Shown one piece after another: positions 42,944 through 53,138 of a stretch of DNA of 64,000 nt. The stretch's first letter is position 1; every line of letters starts with the position of its first letter. This DNA comes from Streptomyces changanensis (lineage in GTDB: Bacteria; Actinomycetota; Actinomycetes; Streptomycetales; Streptomycetaceae), in assembly GCF_024600715.1 (NCBI RefSeq), contig NZ_CP102332.1, positions 3,534,001 through 3,598,000 on the forward strand, read 5' to 3'. The translations under genes and the position numbers were made by a program. The notes below the pieces were generated by a model. It searched no databases and was not told the origin of the DNA. It worked only from the letters and a program-made list of their open reading frames with translations.

Positions 42944-43079
42944 TCCCGCGCGCCCCGCGATCCGGGCCCGCGCCGCGCGCCCCGCGATCCGGGCCCGCGC
43001 CGCGCGCCCCGCGATCCGGCCGCGTCCCGCGCGCCCCGGGCGCCCACCCCGCGCCGCGCGCCCCGGGCGCCCACCCCGC
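42944..43079. repeat. 27-bp tandem repeat, about five units
   Basis: GATCC blocks recur at 42959, 42986 and 43013, and related GGGCGCCC blocks continue the same 27-bp phase at about 43040 and 43067. The period is a multiple of three, but no gene is supported across it. Confidence 0.75.
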
Positions 43080-43123
43080 GGTGTGTGCCCCGCGCGCCCG
43101 CCGGGCCCCGCGCGTCCCTCGGT

Positions 43124-43537
43124 CTAGGCCCGTCCCATCGCGCGGGTGAGCGTGATCTCGATCACGACCCGGTCCGGGTTCGGCGTCGGGGTGCGCCCGT
43201 ACCGCTCCGCGTACCGCGCGACGGCGTCCGCGACGACGTCCGGTTCCGTGCGGACCACGGCCAGGCCCTCCAGCGTCGCCCAGCGGCCCGCGGCCACCTG
43301 GCACACCGCGACCCGGGCGCCGTCGGACCCCGCCGCCAGCACGTTCGCCACCTTGCGGCTGTGCTTGTTGGTGATCACCCGGGCCACGCCCCGCGCGCCG
43401 CCGTCCGGGTCGTAGGTGACGCCGACCGGCACCACGTGCGGCGAACCGTCGGGACGGTGGGTCGTCAGGGTGCACATGTGGCGCTCGCGCCAGAAGCTGA
43501 CGTAGGAGGCGCCGGGGTCCCGCAGGTCGATGGCCAT
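43124..43537 (-). CDS. PPOX/F420-dependent reductase-like protein
   Basis: This 137-residue protein of the pyridoxamine-5'-phosphate-oxidase-like fold, in the subgroup that binds coenzyme F420 or FMN, has FWRERHMCTLTTHRPDGSPHVVPVG, NKHSRKVANV, and a C-terminal VVIEITL. It probably reduces or protects a small substrate. TAGGTT lies 6 nt before the ATG, so the mRNA is likely leaderless. It is adjacent to clpB but divergent from it. Confidence 0.83.
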   Translation of the reverse strand: MAIDLRDPGASYVSFWRERHMCTLTTHRPDGSPHVVPVGVTYDPDGGARGVARVITNKHSRKVANVLAAGSDGARVAVCQVAAGRWATLEGLAVVRTEPDVVADAVARYAERYGRTPTPNPDRVVIEITLTRAMGRA

Positions 43538-43543
43538 GTCCGG

Positions 43544-43549
43544 AACCTA
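43544..43549 (-). promoter_or_regulatory. -10 box of a leaderless PPOX transcript
   Basis: TAGGTT on the minus strand sits 6 nt before the ATG; no ribosome binding site is present. Confidence 0.55.
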
Positions 43550-43573
43550 CCGGCGGCTGCTGGCACCCACCAC

Positions 43574-43594
43574 CTTGAGTGGAATAGACTCAAC
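43574..43594 (+). promoter_or_regulatory. HAIR (HspR) box before clpB
   Basis: CTTGAGT-N7-ACTCAAC matches the HspR consensus at 13 of 14 bases, 67 bp before the clpB start. A related GCTGAGTC lies 15 bp downstream. Confidence 0.88.
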
Positions 43595-43661
43595 TTTGTC
43601 GACGTTGGCTGAGTCATAAGGCCGGTACGACGCATCAGCAGCCGAGGAGGACCCAGTACCC

Positions 43662-46247
43662 GTGGACGCCGAGCTGACCAACAAGAGCCGGGACGCGCTG
43701 AACGCCGCGACCAACCGCGCCGTGTCGGGCGGGCACGCCGACCTGACGCCGGCGCACCTGCTGCTGGCGCTGCTCTCCGGCCAGGACAACGAGAACCTCA
43801 CCGACCTGCTCGCCGCCGTCGACGCCGACCAGGCGGCCGTGCGCGCCGGGGCGGAGCGGCTGCTCGCCGGCCTCCCCAGCGTCACCGGGTCGACCGTCGC
43901 CCCGCCGCAACCCAACCGCGACCTGCTCGCCGTGGTCGCCGACGCCCAGGCCCGGGCGCGCGAGCTCGGCGACGAGTACCTCTCCACGGAGCACCTGCTC
44001 GTCGGCGTCGCGGCCAAGGGCGGCGCCGCGGGTGAGCTCCTCACGCGGCAGGGCGCGACCGCCGGGAAGCTGCTGGCCGCCTTCACCCGCGCGCGGGGCA
44101 GCCGCCGCGTCACCACGCCGGACCCCGAGGGGCAGTACAAGGCGCTGGAGAAGTTCGGCACGGACCTCACCGCCGCCGCCCGCGAGGGCCGGCTCGACCC
44201 GGTGATCGGCCGCGACCAGGAGATCCGCCGCGTCGTGCAGGTGCTCTCCCGTCGCACCAAGAACAACCCCGTCCTCATCGGTGAGCCCGGCGTCGGCAAG
44301 ACCGCCGTCGTCGAGGGGCTCGCCCAGCGGATCGTGAAGGGCGACGTCCCCGAGTCGCTGCGCGACAAGCGGCTGGTCTCCCTCGACCTGGGCGCCATGG
44401 TCGCCGGCGCGAAGTACCGCGGCGAGTTCGAGGAGCGGCTGAAGACCGTCCTGTCGGAGATCAAGGAGAGCGACGGCCAGGTCGTCACCTTCATCGACGA
44501 GCTGCACACGGTCGTCGGCGCGGGCGCCGGCGGCGACTCCGCGATGGACGCGGGCAACATGCTCAAGCCCATGCTGGCCCGCGGCGAGCTGCGCATGGTG
44601 GGCGCGACCACCCTCGACGAGTACCGCGAGCGCATCGAGAAGGACCCCGCGCTGGAGCGCCGCTTCCAGCAGGTCCTGGTCGCCGAGCCGACCGTCGAGG
44701 ACACCATCGCCATCCTGCGCGGCCTCAAGGGCCGGTACGAGGCGCACCACAAGGTACAGATCGCGGACTCCGCGCTCGTCGCCGCCGCGACCCTCTCCGA
44801 CCGGTACATCACCTCCCGTTTCCTCCCCGACAAGGCCATCGACCTCGTCGACGAGGCGGCATCCCGGCTCCGCATGGAGATCGACTCCTCGCCCGTCGAG
44901 ATCGACGAGCTCCAGCGCGCCGTCGACCGCCTGCGCATGGAAGAGCTGGCGCTGAAGAACGAGAGCGACCCGGCCTCCGTGCAGCGGCTGGAGAAGCTGC
45001 GCCGCGACCTCGCCGACAAGGAGGAGGAGCTGCGCGGCCTGACCGCCCGCTGGGAGAAGGAGAAGCAGGGCCTCAACCGCGTCGGTGAGCTGAAGGAGAA
45101 GCTGGACGACCTGCGCGGCCAGGCCGAGCGGGCCCAGCGCGACGGCGACTTCGACACCGCCTCCAAGCTGCTCTACGGCGAGATCCCGGCCGTCGAGCGC
45201 GAGCTGGAGGAGGCCAGCGAGGCCGAGCAGGAGGCCGCCAAGGACACCATGGTCAAGGAGGAGGTCGGCCCGGACGACATCGCCGACGTCGTCGGCTCCT
45301 GGACCGGCATCCCCGCCGGCCGTCTCCTGGAGGGCGAGACGCAGAAGCTGCTGCGCATGGAGGAGGAGCTGGGCCGGCGCCTGATCGGCCAGAGCGAGGC
45401 CGTCCGGGCCGTCTCCGACGCCGTGCGCCGCACGCGGGCCGGCATCGCCGACCCCGACCGGCCGACCGGCTCGTTCCTCTTCCTCGGCCCGACAGGCGTC
45501 GGCAAGACCGAGCTGGCCAAGGCGCTCGCCGACTTCCTCTTCGACGACGAGCGGGCCATGGTCCGCATCGACATGTCGGAGTACGGCGAGAAGCACTCCG
45601 TCGCCCGCCTCGTCGGCGCGCCCCCCGGCTACGTCGGCTACGAGGAGGGCGGGCAGCTGACCGAGGCGGTGCGCCGCCGCCCGTACAGCGTCGTCCTGCT
45701 GGACGAGGTGGAGAAGGCCCACCCGGAGGTCTTCGACGTCCTGCTCCAGGTCCTCGACGACGGGCGGCTCACGGACGGCCAGGGCCGCACGGTCGACTTC
45801 CGCAACGCCATCCTGGTGCTCACCTCCAACCTGGGCAGCCAGTACCTGATCGAGCCGACGACGACGGAGGCCGAGAAGCGGGAGCAGGTGCTGGAGGTCG
45901 TGCGGGCCTCCTTCAAGCCCGAGTTCCTCAACCGGCTGGACGACATCGTCGTCTTCGCCGCGCTGAACCGCGACGAGCTGGCCCGGATCGCCCGCCTCCA
46001 GATCGGCCGCCTGGCCCGCCGCCTCGCCGAGCGGCGGCTCACCCTGGACGTCACGCCCGACGCCCTGGAGTGGCTCGCCGTCGAGGGCAACGACCCGGCC
46101 TACGGCGCGCGCCCGCTGCGCCGCCTGGTGCAGACCGCCATCGGCGACCGCCTCGCCCGCGCCATCCTGTCCGGCGCGATCACGGACGGCGACACGGTCC
46201 GCGTCGACCGGACGGACGACGGCCTGTCGGTGGAACCGGTCCGCTGA
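43662..46247 (+). CDS. clpB: Disaggregase ClpB
   Basis: This 861-residue Hsp100 has the N-terminal domain, AAA-1 with [13 protein letters not shown], the M-domain coiled coil (about 400-520, [18 protein letters not shown]), AAA-2 with [14 protein letters not shown], and a C-terminal domain with [15 protein letters not shown]. It dissolves aggregates together with DnaK-DnaJ-GrpE. The GTG follows GAGGAGG at 11 nt. It is regulated by HspR through the HAIR box 67 bp upstream, like the dnaK operon. A clear hairpin ends it. Confidence 0.98.
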   Translation: MDAELTNKSRDALNAATNRAVSGGHADLTPAHLLLALLSGQDNENLTDLLAAVDADQAAVRAGAERLLAGLPSVTGSTVAPPQPNRDLLAVVADAQARARELGDEYLSTEHLLVGVAAKGGAAGELLTRQGATAGKLLAAFTRARGSRRVTTPDPEGQYKALEKFGTDLTAAAREGRLDPVIGRDQEIRRVVQVLSRRTKNNPVLIGEPGVGKTAVVEGLAQRIVKGDVPESLRDKRLVSLDLGAMVAGAKYRGEFEERLKTVLSEIKESDGQVVTFIDELHTVVGAGAGGDSAMDAGNMLKPMLARGELRMVGATTLDEYRERIEKDPALERRFQQVLVAEPTVEDTIAILRGLKGRYEAHHKVQIADSALVAAATLSDRYITSRFLPDKAIDLVDEAASRLRMEIDSSPVEIDELQRAVDRLRMEELALKNESDPASVQRLEKLRRDLADKEEELRGLTARWEKEKQGLNRVGELKEKLDDLRGQAERAQRDGDFDTASKLLYGEIPAVERELEEASEAEQEAAKDTMVKEEVGPDDIADVVGSWTGIPAGRLLEGETQKLLRMEEELGRRLIGQSEAVRAVSDAVRRTRAGIADPDRPTGSFLFLGPTGVGKTELAKALADFLFDDERAMVRIDMSEYGEKHSVARLVGAPPGYVGYEEGGQLTEAVRRRPYSVVLLDEVEKAHPEVFDVLLQVLDDGRLTDGQGRTVDFRNAILVLTSNLGSQYLIEPTTTEAEKREQVLEVVRASFKPEFLNRLDDIVVFAALNRDELARIARLQIGRLARRLAERRLTLDVTPDALEWLAVEGNDPAYGARPLRRLVQTAIGDRLARAILSGAITDGDTVRVDRTDDGLSVEPVR

Positions 46248-46268
46248 CCGCGGGCCCCACGGCCCGTG

Positions 46269-46299
46269 CCGTACGGGGGCGGCCGGCGCCCCCGTACGG
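46269..46299 (+). terminator. Terminator hairpin of clpB
   Basis: CCGTACGGGGGC and GCCCCCGTACGG form a 12-bp stem with a short GC loop, 22 bp after the stop. Confidence 0.75.
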
Positions 46300-46411
46300 G
46301 TGGCCCGGGCGGGCCCGTGTCAGCCCGCAGCGGATCGGGGCCGGTCGGGCTTGCCACCGACCGCCCACGATGGGGGAGGATGGCGGCTATCCGTACGAAG
46401 GGAATTACCCG

Positions 46412-46942
46412 GTGAGCATCGACCCGTCCTCGATTCCGAATTTCGGGGGACAGCCCCAGCCTCAGGCCGAAGGACCGGCGGGCCCCATCGTCCCCGACCA
46501 GGACCTGGTGAAGCAGCTCCTGGAGCAGATGGAGCTCAAGTACGTCGTCGACGACGAGGGTGACCTCGCGGCGCCGTGGGAGGAGTTCCGCACCTACTTC
46601 ATGTTCCGCGGCGAGGCGGAGCAGCAGGTCTTCTCCGTCCGCACGTTCTACGACCGGCCGCACCCGGTCGAGGACCGTACGAAGATCCTGGAGACGATCG
46701 ACGACTGGAACCGCCGCACCCTGTGGCCCAAGGTGTACACGCACCTCCACGAGGACGAGCAGGGCGGCGCCACCGTCCGGCTCATCGGCGAGGCCCAGAT
46801 GCTGATCGGCACGGGCGTCAGCCTGGAGCACTTCGTGTCGTCCACGGTCAGCTGGGTGCGCGCGTCGATCGAGTTCGACAAGTGGCTGCTGGAGCAGCTG
46901 GGCCTGGAGCCCGGCACGCCCACCGAGGGCGACGAGGTCTGA
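46412..46942 (+). CDS. YbjN-domain protein
   Basis: This 176-residue protein has the YbjN fold of a type III secretion chaperone-like alpha/beta sheet: LVKQLLEQMELKYVVDDEGDL, AAPWEEF, WNRRTLWPKVYTHL and VSLEHFVSSTVSWVRASI. YbjN proteins are small cytosolic or membrane-associated stress proteins of unknown activity. The GTG was chosen because GAAGGGAA precedes it. The neighbour on the other strand is an aminotransferase, with a shared bidirectional terminator between them. Confidence 0.85.
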   Translation: MSIDPSSIPNFGGQPQPQAEGPAGPIVPDQDLVKQLLEQMELKYVVDDEGDLAAPWEEFRTYFMFRGEAEQQVFSVRTFYDRPHPVEDRTKILETIDDWNRRTLWPKVYTHLHEDEQGGATVRLIGEAQMLIGTGVSLEHFVSSTVSWVRASIEFDKWLLEQLGLEPGTPTEGDEV

Positions 46943-46976
46943 GCACCCGCGCCCCCTCGGGCGTCCCGCGGTACCC

Positions 46977-47027
46977 GGGTCCGGCCGGGGCGGCGGCCCA
47001 TGACGGGCCGCGGCCCCGGCCGGACCC
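46977..47027. terminator. Bidirectional terminator
   Basis: GGGTCCGGCCGGGG and its complement flank a second CGGCCC/GGGCCG stem with an ATGAC loop, between the convergent YbjN and aminotransferase genes. Confidence 0.75.
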
Positions 47028-47061
47028 GTTCAGGGCCGGGCCGGGCGCCCCGCCGTGGCCG

Positions 47062-48234
47062 TCACAGCCGGGCCAGGCGCTCGGCCGCCTCCCGCAGCAC
47101 GGCCTCGCCCTTGCAGAAGGCGAGCCGCACCAGGGTCCGCCCCGTCTCCGGGTGGTCGTAGAAGACGGCGTTCGGGATGGCGACGACCCCGCACCGCTCC
47201 GGCAGCGACCGGCAGAAGGCGACCCCGTCCTGTGCGCCCAGCGGGGCGGCGTCGGCCGTCACGAAGTACGTGCCGCGCGGCCGGTACACCCGGAAGCCCG
47301 CCGCCGTCAGCCCCTCGGTGAGGATGTCCCGCTTGGCGGCGAGGTCGGCGCGCAGCGACGCGAAGAACGCGTCCGGCAGCCGCAGCGCCTCGGCGACGGC
47401 GTACTGGAACGGCCCCGACGCCACGAAGGTCAGGTACTGCTTCGCCGTCCGCACCGCCGCCGTCAGCTCGGGCGACGCCGTGAGCCAGCCGACCTTCCAC
47501 CCGGTGAACGAGAACGTCTTGCCGGCCGACGAGATCGTCACGGTCCGCTCCCGCATCCCCGGGAACGACGCGATCGGCACGTGCTCCGCGTCGTCGAAGA
47601 CCAGGTGCTCGTACACCTCGTCCGTGACGACGAGCAGGTCCCGCTCCACCGCGAGCGCCGCCACCGCGGCCAGCTCGTCCCGGGTGAGGACGGTGCCGGT
47701 GGGGTTGTGCGGGGTGTTGAGCAGGATGAGCCGGGTGCGGTCGGTGACGGCGGCGCGCAGCTCGTCCAGGTCGAGGACGAAACGGCCGCCGGCCGGGTCG
47801 GGGCGCAGGGTCACCGGGACGCGGGTGCCGCCGGCCATGGCGACGCACGCGGCGTACGAGTCGTAGTACGGCTCCAGGGCGATGACCTCGTCGCCCGGCT
47901 CGACCAGCGCGAGCAGGGACGCGGCGACCGCCTCCGTCGCCCCGACGGTGACCAGGACCTCCGTGTCGGGGTCGTAGGAGAGGCCGTACCGCCGCCGCTG
48001 GTGCTCGGTGATCGCGGTGCGTAGCTCCGGGACGCCGGGGCCGGGCGGGTACTGGTTGCCGCGGCCCTCGCGCAGGGCGCGGACGGCCGCCTCGCGGATC
48101 TCCACGGGGCCGTCGGTGTCGGGGAAGCCCTGGCCGAGGTTGATCGCGCCGGTGGCGGTCGCCAGCGCGGACATCTCGGCGAAGATCGTGGTGCCGAACG
48201 GGGCGAGACGGCGGTTGAGCGGTGCTCTGGTCAT
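47062..48234 (-). CDS. PLP-dependent aminotransferase, class I
   Basis: This 390-residue fold type I enzyme begins LNRRLAPFGTTIFAEMSALA and carries INLGQGFPDTDGP, NTPHNPTGTVL and the catalytic Lys in SSAGKTFSFTGWKVGW. The N-terminal and NPTG features resemble kynurenine/glutamine transaminases and DapL-type enzymes; the exact substrate cannot be read. The ATG at 48234 is preceded by AGGATGG, with another ATG 9 nt upstream. The full length is typical. It is monocistronic. Confidence 0.9.
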   Translation of the reverse strand: MTRAPLNRRLAPFGTTIFAEMSALATATGAINLGQGFPDTDGPVEIREAAVRALREGRGNQYPPGPGVPELRTAITEHQRRRYGLSYDPDTEVLVTVGATEAVAASLLALVEPGDEVIALEPYYDSYAACVAMAGGTRVPVTLRPDPAGGRFVLDLDELRAAVTDRTRLILLNTPHNPTGTVLTRDELAAVAALAVERDLLVVTDEVYEHLVFDDAEHVPIASFPGMRERTVTISSAGKTFSFTGWKVGWLTASPELTAAVRTAKQYLTFVASGPFQYAVAEALRLPDAFFASLRADLAAKRDILTEGLTAAGFRVYRPRGTYFVTADAAPLGAQDGVAFCRSLPERCGVVAIPNAVFYDHPETGRTLVRLAFCKGEAVLREAAERLARL

Positions 48235-48393
48235 GGGCGCCATCCTGCGGTGAAGCGCGGGCGGCCTCAAGGGCGCGCGCGGGCCGTACGGCGTCCGGTG
48301 CGGAAACCTCTGGAGTTGCTCAATTCGCGATTCGGCGTGGGTGGCGGACGGGCATTCCCCAGGCACACCACACACGGGGGAGGGTGATCGGAC

Positions 48394-48618
48394 ATGGAGT
48401 TCATGGCGGTCTTCGGGGGACTGGCGCTGATGGCGGTGATCATCCGCGTCGTCTCGGCGGGAGGCGCCCGCGGCGGCGCGTCGCGGCGAAGCCGGCGGGG
48501 GCGGCGCTCGTCGTCGACCGGCGGCGGCGCGGGCGGCTGGTGGGACGGCGGTGGGGGCCACTCCTGCGGCGGCGGCTCGTCGTGCGGCGGGGGCGGCGGT
48601 TGCGGCGGCGGTTCCTGA
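48394..48618 (+). CDS. Small Gly/Cys-rich membrane protein A
   Basis: This 74-residue protein has one membrane helix near the N-terminus (AVFGGLALMAVIIRVV), a basic stretch and a tail GGGHSCGGGSSCGGGGGCGGG. GGGAGGG precedes the ATG. A second gene of the same type follows 19 bp later. Gly/Cys tails such as this could bind metal or form disulfides outside the membrane; the function is unknown. Confidence 0.72.
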   Translation: MEFMAVFGGLALMAVIIRVVSAGGARGGASRRSRRGRRSSSTGGGAGGWWDGGGGHSCGGGSSCGGGGGCGGGS

Positions 48619-48637
48619 CCGGCGGGGGGCGGACGAC

Positions 48638-48997
48638 ATGACCGGGATGGTCGTCGTGGGCAGCGCGCTGCTGCTGCTGACGGTGGGGTTCGTGGCCCTC
48701 ACCACGGGGGGCGGGGGCACCGGTGGGGGCCGGACGGCCCGCCGCCGGACCGCCGGCACCGGCGCCGGGAGGACCGGCGCCGGAAGCACCGGCGCAGGGG
48801 GAGTCCGGTCCGACACGGCGAGCGGCGGTGGCGTCTGGTTCGACGCCGGGAGCGGCGTCCCGGGCGGCGGTGACGGCCCGGGGGGCGGCACCGGCGGCCG
48901 GGGTGACGCGCCGTCGTGCGACGGCGGCGGGAGCGGCGGCTCGTCCGGCGGCTCCTGCGACGGGGGCGGAGGAGGGGGCGGGTGCGGAGGCGGCTGA
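48638..48997 (+). CDS. Small Gly/Cys-rich membrane protein B
   Basis: This 119-residue protein has an N-terminal membrane helix (MVVVGSALLLLTVGFVAL), a long Gly/Ser/Thr linker and a tail with CDGGG and CGGG pairs. It is the second of two similar genes in a row. GGGGGGCGG precedes the ATG. Identical architecture with gene A suggests a duplicated surface module. Confidence 0.7.
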   Translation: MTGMVVVGSALLLLTVGFVALTTGGGGTGGGRTARRRTAGTGAGRTGAGSTGAGGVRSDTASGGGVWFDAGSGVPGGGDGPGGGTGGRGDAPSCDGGGSGGSSGGSCDGGGGGGGCGGG

Positions 48998-49330
48998 CAC
49001 GGGGCAGCCGGTCCGCATCCGCGGCGGGGCGCCCGGCGGGGAGAACTTCCGCCGGGCGTGCCCCCGTTGTGTGTTTGCGCGCCTCTTCCCGCGGTTTCTG
49101 GTGAACACCTGAACCGTCAGGCCCCCGAGGGGATGGAACCGGCGCAAAGTTGGGTAAAGACGCTGTGGGCCTCGCGGGGTTCATGATTGCCTCGCTGTCG
49201 AGACATCGAGCCCTCGGACCTCGTGTGGACCCCGAGCCGGTACCTCCAGCCCCCTGAACGTCCTTTGAACGTCTTCCGGGACGACGCCCCCGGTCCACCC
49301 GTCACGTCACCGTGCTTGCGGAGCTGACTC
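48998..49330. other. Intergenic region, promoter of DUF2617
   Basis: This is 333 bp of lower-complexity sequence with AT-richer parts (TTGTGTGTTTGCG, AAAGTTGGGTAAAG), a candidate promoter for the DUF2617-spermidine synthase genes. No gene is seen. Confidence 0.45.
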
Positions 49331-49930
49331 ATGCTCACCACCCTGCAGACCGCGTACACCGACACGCGCGCAGCCGACCTGGCCTGGGCGTTGGGGCGCG
49401 AGCCGCTGCCCGCCCTCGCCGTCCTGGACCTCGAACTGTCCGGCGCCACGCTGCAACTGAGACTGCTCGGCGCGTCCCACCAGGTCCTCCTGGAGGAAGG
49501 GGACACCAGATGCTCGGAGACCGTCGCCTGCATGCCCGGCGGCAGCACGCCCCTGCCGCTGGGCGCGGCGGAGCGGATCGGCGGTATGGAGTACGAGTTC
49601 GCGGCGCGCGTCGAGACGCTGTCGCGGGGCGCGTTCGCCGGGCGCGCGCAGGAACTGCTCGCGCTCGTCGCCGACCACCCGCACGGCCTGGCCGGGACGT
49701 TTCCCGGCTCGCCGCACGCGTTCACCGCGATGCTGGCGCAGCGGTACGACGGCGGGGTGCGGTGGCGCACGTGGCACGCCTACCCGCAGGAGGGACAGCT
49801 CGTGGTGACGCGGACCAGCGTGCGGCGCGCCCCCCGGGCCCGGCGCCCGGACGACGGGGCCGCCCGGCCGCGCCGCGAGGGCGGTGCCGCGTCCGACGGC
49901 CCGCTGGTACGCGGGGCCGCCGGTGGCTGA
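49331..49930 (+). CDS. DUF2617 family protein
   Basis: This 199-residue cytosolic protein has the DUF2617 pattern: MLTTLQTAYTDTRAADLAWAL, ATLQLRLLGASHQVLLE, and later LALVADHPHGLAGTFPGSPHAFTAML. GGAG precedes the ATG. DUF2617 genes are found next to spermidine synthase-like genes in Streptomyces, as here; a role in the same pathway is inferred only from the neighbours. The C-terminus is a disordered Arg/Pro-rich tail. Confidence 0.82.
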   Translation: MLTTLQTAYTDTRAADLAWALGREPLPALAVLDLELSGATLQLRLLGASHQVLLEEGDTRCSETVACMPGGSTPLPLGAAERIGGMEYEFAARVETLSRGAFAGRAQELLALVADHPHGLAGTFPGSPHAFTAMLAQRYDGGVRWRTWHAYPQEGQLVVTRTSVRRAPRARRPDDGAARPRREGGAASDGPLVRGAAGG

Positions 49931-50118
49931 CGGGGTACCGGTACGCGGGGGCGCCGTCGGTGGCCTGCTGATGGCGCCACCGGCGGGGGCCGGCTGCCGA
50001 CCGGCCGGGGCTGCTCCGGTGGCGGCCCGGGGCCGGTCCGCACGGGCTGTGGGCGTTCCATGCCTCGGACGCCCCGGTAGCACTCGTGTGGGTGACCAAG
50101 AGTGAGCGGAGCGCGACG

Positions 50119-50124
50119 TAGCGT
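50119..50124 (+). promoter_or_regulatory. -10 box of a leaderless spermidine synthase transcript
   Basis: TAGCGT lies 6 nt before the ATG at 50131; no ribosome binding site is visible. Confidence 0.55.
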
Positions 50125-50130
50125 GGGCGC

Positions 50131-51771
50131 ATGCTCGAAGCGCCCGCCTCGCCGACCGCGGCGCCGCCCTCCTGCGAGGACGCGGCGCCCGGGCCGCCGG
50201 GGCCGCGCGCCGGCCGCCCCTTGGTCCTCGCGGCCGTCTTCGTCTGCGCCGCCTGCGGACTGGTCTACGAGCTCCAACTGGTCGCCCTCGCCTCGTACCT
50301 GATCGGCGACTCCGTCACCCAGGCGTCCGTCGTCCTGGCCGTCATGGTCTTCGCGATGGGCGTCGGCTCCCTGCTCGCCAAACGGCTGCGCCGCCGGGCC
50401 GCCGTGGGCTTCGGGCTGCTGGAGGCGCTGCTCGCCCTGGTCGGCGGCTGCTCCGGGCTCGCGCTGCACGCCTCGTTCGCCTGGCTGGGCGGCGCGCGGC
50501 ACACGCTGGTCGTGCTCTCCCTCGCCACCGGCGTGCTGATCGGCGCCGAGATACCGCTGCTGATGACGCTGATCCAGCGCGTCTCGCCGCGCGCCCGCCA
50601 GGACGCCGACGGCACGGTCGCGGACCTGTTCGCCGCCGACTACGTGGGCGCGCTGGTCGGCGGGCTCGCCTTCCCGTTCGTCCTGCTGCCCTGGCTCGGT
50701 CAGCTCACCGGCGCGCTCCTGACCGGCGTGGTGAACGCCGTGGTGGGCGGGGCCATCGTGCTGTGGCTCTTCGCCCGCGACCTGTCGGGCCGCGAACGGC
50801 TGCTGCTCGTCTGCGTCAACGCCGCCGTCCTCGGCCTGCTCGCCGTCGCCGCGCTGCTGGTGGAGGACTTCGAGCGGGCCGCCCGCCGCGCCGTCTACGG
50901 CGCGCACGTCCGCGTCGCCGTCCGCACGTCCGTGCAGGAGGTCGTGCTGACCGGCGCCCGGGACGGACCGCCCGACCTGTACCTGGACGGGCGGCTGCGG
51001 ATCAGCGGCGGCGCGTACCGCCACCACCAGGCCCTGGTCCACCCCGCCATGCGCGGGCGCCACACGCGCGTGCTCGTCCTCGGCGGCGGCGACGGGCTCG
51101 CCGCGCGCGAGGTGCTCCGCTACGCCGACGTGGCGCACGTGACCGTCGTCGAGGTGGACCCGGGCGTCGTCCGACTCGCCCGCACCGATCCGGCCCTGGC
51201 CCGGCTGAACGACCACGCGTACGAAGACCCCCGGCTGCGGGTCGTCCACGCCGACGCGTTCCGCTGGCTCAGGACCGCGCCGCGCACCGCGTCGTACGAC
51301 GTCGTCCTCGCGGACCTGCCGCACCCGGGGAGCACCGCCGGCGCGAAGCTGTACTCGCAGGAGTTCTACGGCCTGACCGCGCGCGTGCTCGCCGCCGGCG
51401 GCCGCCTCGCCGTCCACGCCGGGCCGGTCGCCGCGCGGCCCTCCGTCTACTGGACGGTGGAGGCGACGCTGCGCGCCGCGGGCTTCGCCACCCGGCCGTA
51501 CGCCGTCACGGGGCCGCCGACCGGTTCCGCCGGCGGCCCCGGCCGCGCGTCCGGCGGGTCCGCGCGCCCCGCGCACGACTGGGGCCTCCTCCTGGCCGCG
51601 CCCGCCTCGTCCCGCGCTCCGGGCCCACCCGCCCTCGCGCCCGCCCCGGGGGCAGCGGCGCGGGGCGCGCCGACGCCGGACGTCCTGGCGGCCGCGGCAC
51701 GCCGCGCGGAACGGACCCGCGTGCCGGCCCTGCCCCCGTCGACCCTGACCCACCCCCGCTACGGCCGATGA
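50131..51771 (+). CDS. Membrane-fused spermidine synthase-like aminopropyltransferase
   Basis: This 546-residue protein has seven or so membrane helices in the first 260 residues ([44 protein letters not shown]). Then comes a spermidine-synthase-type Rossmann domain with the conserved [18 protein letters not shown] and [13 protein letters not shown]. Such fused proteins probably modify polyamines or related molecules at the membrane; activity is unproven. The C-terminal tail is Pro/Ala-rich. A -10 box 6 nt before the ATG suggests a leaderless mRNA. Confidence 0.87.
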   Translation: MLEAPASPTAAPPSCEDAAPGPPGPRAGRPLVLAAVFVCAACGLVYELQLVALASYLIGDSVTQASVVLAVMVFAMGVGSLLAKRLRRRAAVGFGLLEALLALVGGCSGLALHASFAWLGGARHTLVVLSLATGVLIGAEIPLLMTLIQRVSPRARQDADGTVADLFAADYVGALVGGLAFPFVLLPWLGQLTGALLTGVVNAVVGGAIVLWLFARDLSGRERLLLVCVNAAVLGLLAVAALLVEDFERAARRAVYGAHVRVAVRTSVQEVVLTGARDGPPDLYLDGRLRISGGAYRHHQALVHPAMRGRHTRVLVLGGGDGLAAREVLRYADVAHVTVVEVDPGVVRLARTDPALARLNDHAYEDPRLRVVHADAFRWLRTAPRTASYDVVLADLPHPGSTAGAKLYSQEFYGLTARVLAAGGRLAVHAGPVAARPSVYWTVEATLRAAGFATRPYAVTGPPTGSAGGPGRASGGSARPAHDWGLLLAAPASSRAPGPPALAPAPGAAARGAPTPDVLAAAARRAERTRVPALPPSTLTHPRYGR

Positions 51772-51954
51772 CCGAGACCGGACGGGGCCGGCGGCCCGCC
51801 GGGCCGGGCCGGTGGGACCGGCCTCGTCCCGGGCGCCGGGTCGCCCGGGACGCGGGCGGCGGGTCGCCGGGGACGCGGGTGGCGGGTCGCCGGGGGAGTG
51901 CGGGTGGCGGGTGATCGGTGGCGCGCGAGCGGGGACGGGACGGCCCGGCGTGGG

Positions 51955-51960
51955 TAGGCT
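51955..51960 (+). promoter_or_regulatory. -10 box of a leaderless CoxG-like transcript
   Basis: TAGGCT lies 7 nt before the ATG at 51968; no ribosome binding site is seen. Confidence 0.55.
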
Positions 51961-51967
51961 CGCTCCC

Positions 51968-52951
51968 ATGGAGCATGAGGTGTTCGTTCCGGTTGCCGAG
52001 CCGCCCCTCCGCGACCTGCTGGCCGACCCGGCCCGCGTCGCCCGCTGCGTCCCAGGGCTCCAACAGGACGCGGACGGCGCCGCGGGGCCGCTGTCCGGCC
52101 GCCTCCGGGTGCGCGTCGGCGGGCACACCATCACCTACCGCGGCGAGCTGCACCTCACCGCCCGGGAGGACGGCGCGTACGCCGTCGAGGGCGAGGGCTC
52201 CGAAGTGCGCGGCGGCGGGGCGGTGAAGGTCGCGCTGACCGCCCGGCTCACCCCGGCGGAGGACGGCACCACCCTGGTGTTCACCGGTTCCGCCGGCGCC
52301 GAGGGGCGCCTGGCCGAGCTGCCGGACGACGCGGTCACCGCGGCGGCCCAGCGCCTGCTGGACCGTCTCGGCGAGGCCCTCGCCCGCGGCGCGGCGGCTC
52401 CGGCCGCCCCGGCCGCCACCGCGGGCCCGCAGGACGGCGTGACCGGTCCGGACGACGCGGACGACGCGGGCGGTCCCGGCGACGTGGACCACGACGGGGT
52501 CGACGACGGCGCCGTGGAGCCGACCGCCGTCGACGCCGCCCCGGACGCCGCCCCGGACGCCGCCGCGGGCGACGCCGCCGACGCCGCCCACACCGCCGCC
52601 GGTGACGACGCGGCCGACGACGAGGCCGGGCGGCGCCCCACCGTCTTCGACACGCCGGTCCCGCCGCCCTCCCTGGACCCGGCCGCCCTGGACCCGTTCG
52701 CCGTCGACGGCTTCCCGCTCGACGAGACGGTCCCCGGCGAGCCCGCCGTCGAGGCCGCGCACGCCCGGCGGACCATGATCGGCCGCAGCGCCGAGGAGGT
52801 CGACCACTCCCCGCCCCGCGGCAGGTACGCCCCCGTGCCCGGCCCCGACCACCGTGTCGGTTCAGCCGCGCTGCGCTGGCTCGCCCCCGCCGCCGCGCTC
52901 GCCATCGCCTCGGCGGTCGTCGTCGGCCGCGCCCTGCGCCGCCGCGGCTGA
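51968..52951 (+). CDS. SRPBCC / CoxG-like protein with membrane anchor
   Basis: This 327-residue protein's first 150 residues are a START/CoxG-like domain (VPVAEPPLRDLLADPARVARCVPGL, DGAYAVEGEGSEVRGGGAVKV, LVFTGSAGAEGRLAEL). It is followed by an acidic, Asp/Ala-repeat linker and one membrane helix at the end (LAPAAALAIASAVVVGRALR). CoxG anchors CO dehydrogenase to the membrane, but there are no cox structural genes nearby. The role here is unknown. TAGGCT is 7 nt before the ATG. Confidence 0.78.
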   Translation: MEHEVFVPVAEPPLRDLLADPARVARCVPGLQQDADGAAGPLSGRLRVRVGGHTITYRGELHLTAREDGAYAVEGEGSEVRGGGAVKVALTARLTPAEDGTTLVFTGSAGAEGRLAELPDDAVTAAAQRLLDRLGEALARGAAAPAAPAATAGPQDGVTGPDDADDAGGPGDVDHDGVDDGAVEPTAVDAAPDAAPDAAAGDAADAAHTAAGDDAADDEAGRRPTVFDTPVPPPSLDPAALDPFAVDGFPLDETVPGEPAVEAAHARRTMIGRSAEEVDHSPPRGRYAPVPGPDHRVGSAALRWLAPAAALAIASAVVVGRALRRRG

Positions 52952-53125
52952 GGGTCCCGGACTCCTCCGGGGCGGTGTCCTGCCGGTCAGGCCGGGCTCG
53001 CGCGTCCGGCACGGCACGCTCTCCCGCGCCGTTCGGGCACGGGACATGCCCCAGCGCGGCGTCGTCGGTCGCCCACGCCACCGGACAGTCGCTCCCTGAT
53101 CCGGCCCGACGGACGAGTCACCCCC

Positions 53126-53131
53126 TAGGGT
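53126..53131 (+). promoter_or_regulatory. -10 box of a leaderless aldose epimerase transcript
   Basis: TAGGGT lies 7 nt before the GTG start at 53139; no ribosome binding site is seen. Confidence 0.5.
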
Positions 53132-53138
53132 CGGTGGG

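Noticed and set aside
42944..43079. A gene translated through the 27-bp repeat region
   Set aside because: The repeats encode only Arg/Gly/Ala-rich low-complexity sequence and there is no start with a ribosome binding site; it lies between a terminator and the PPOX stop.
51968..52951. Assignment as true CO dehydrogenase subunit G
   Set aside because: No coxMSL genes are near and the C-terminal membrane helix and acidic linker are unlike CoxG proper; only the domain similarity is kept.
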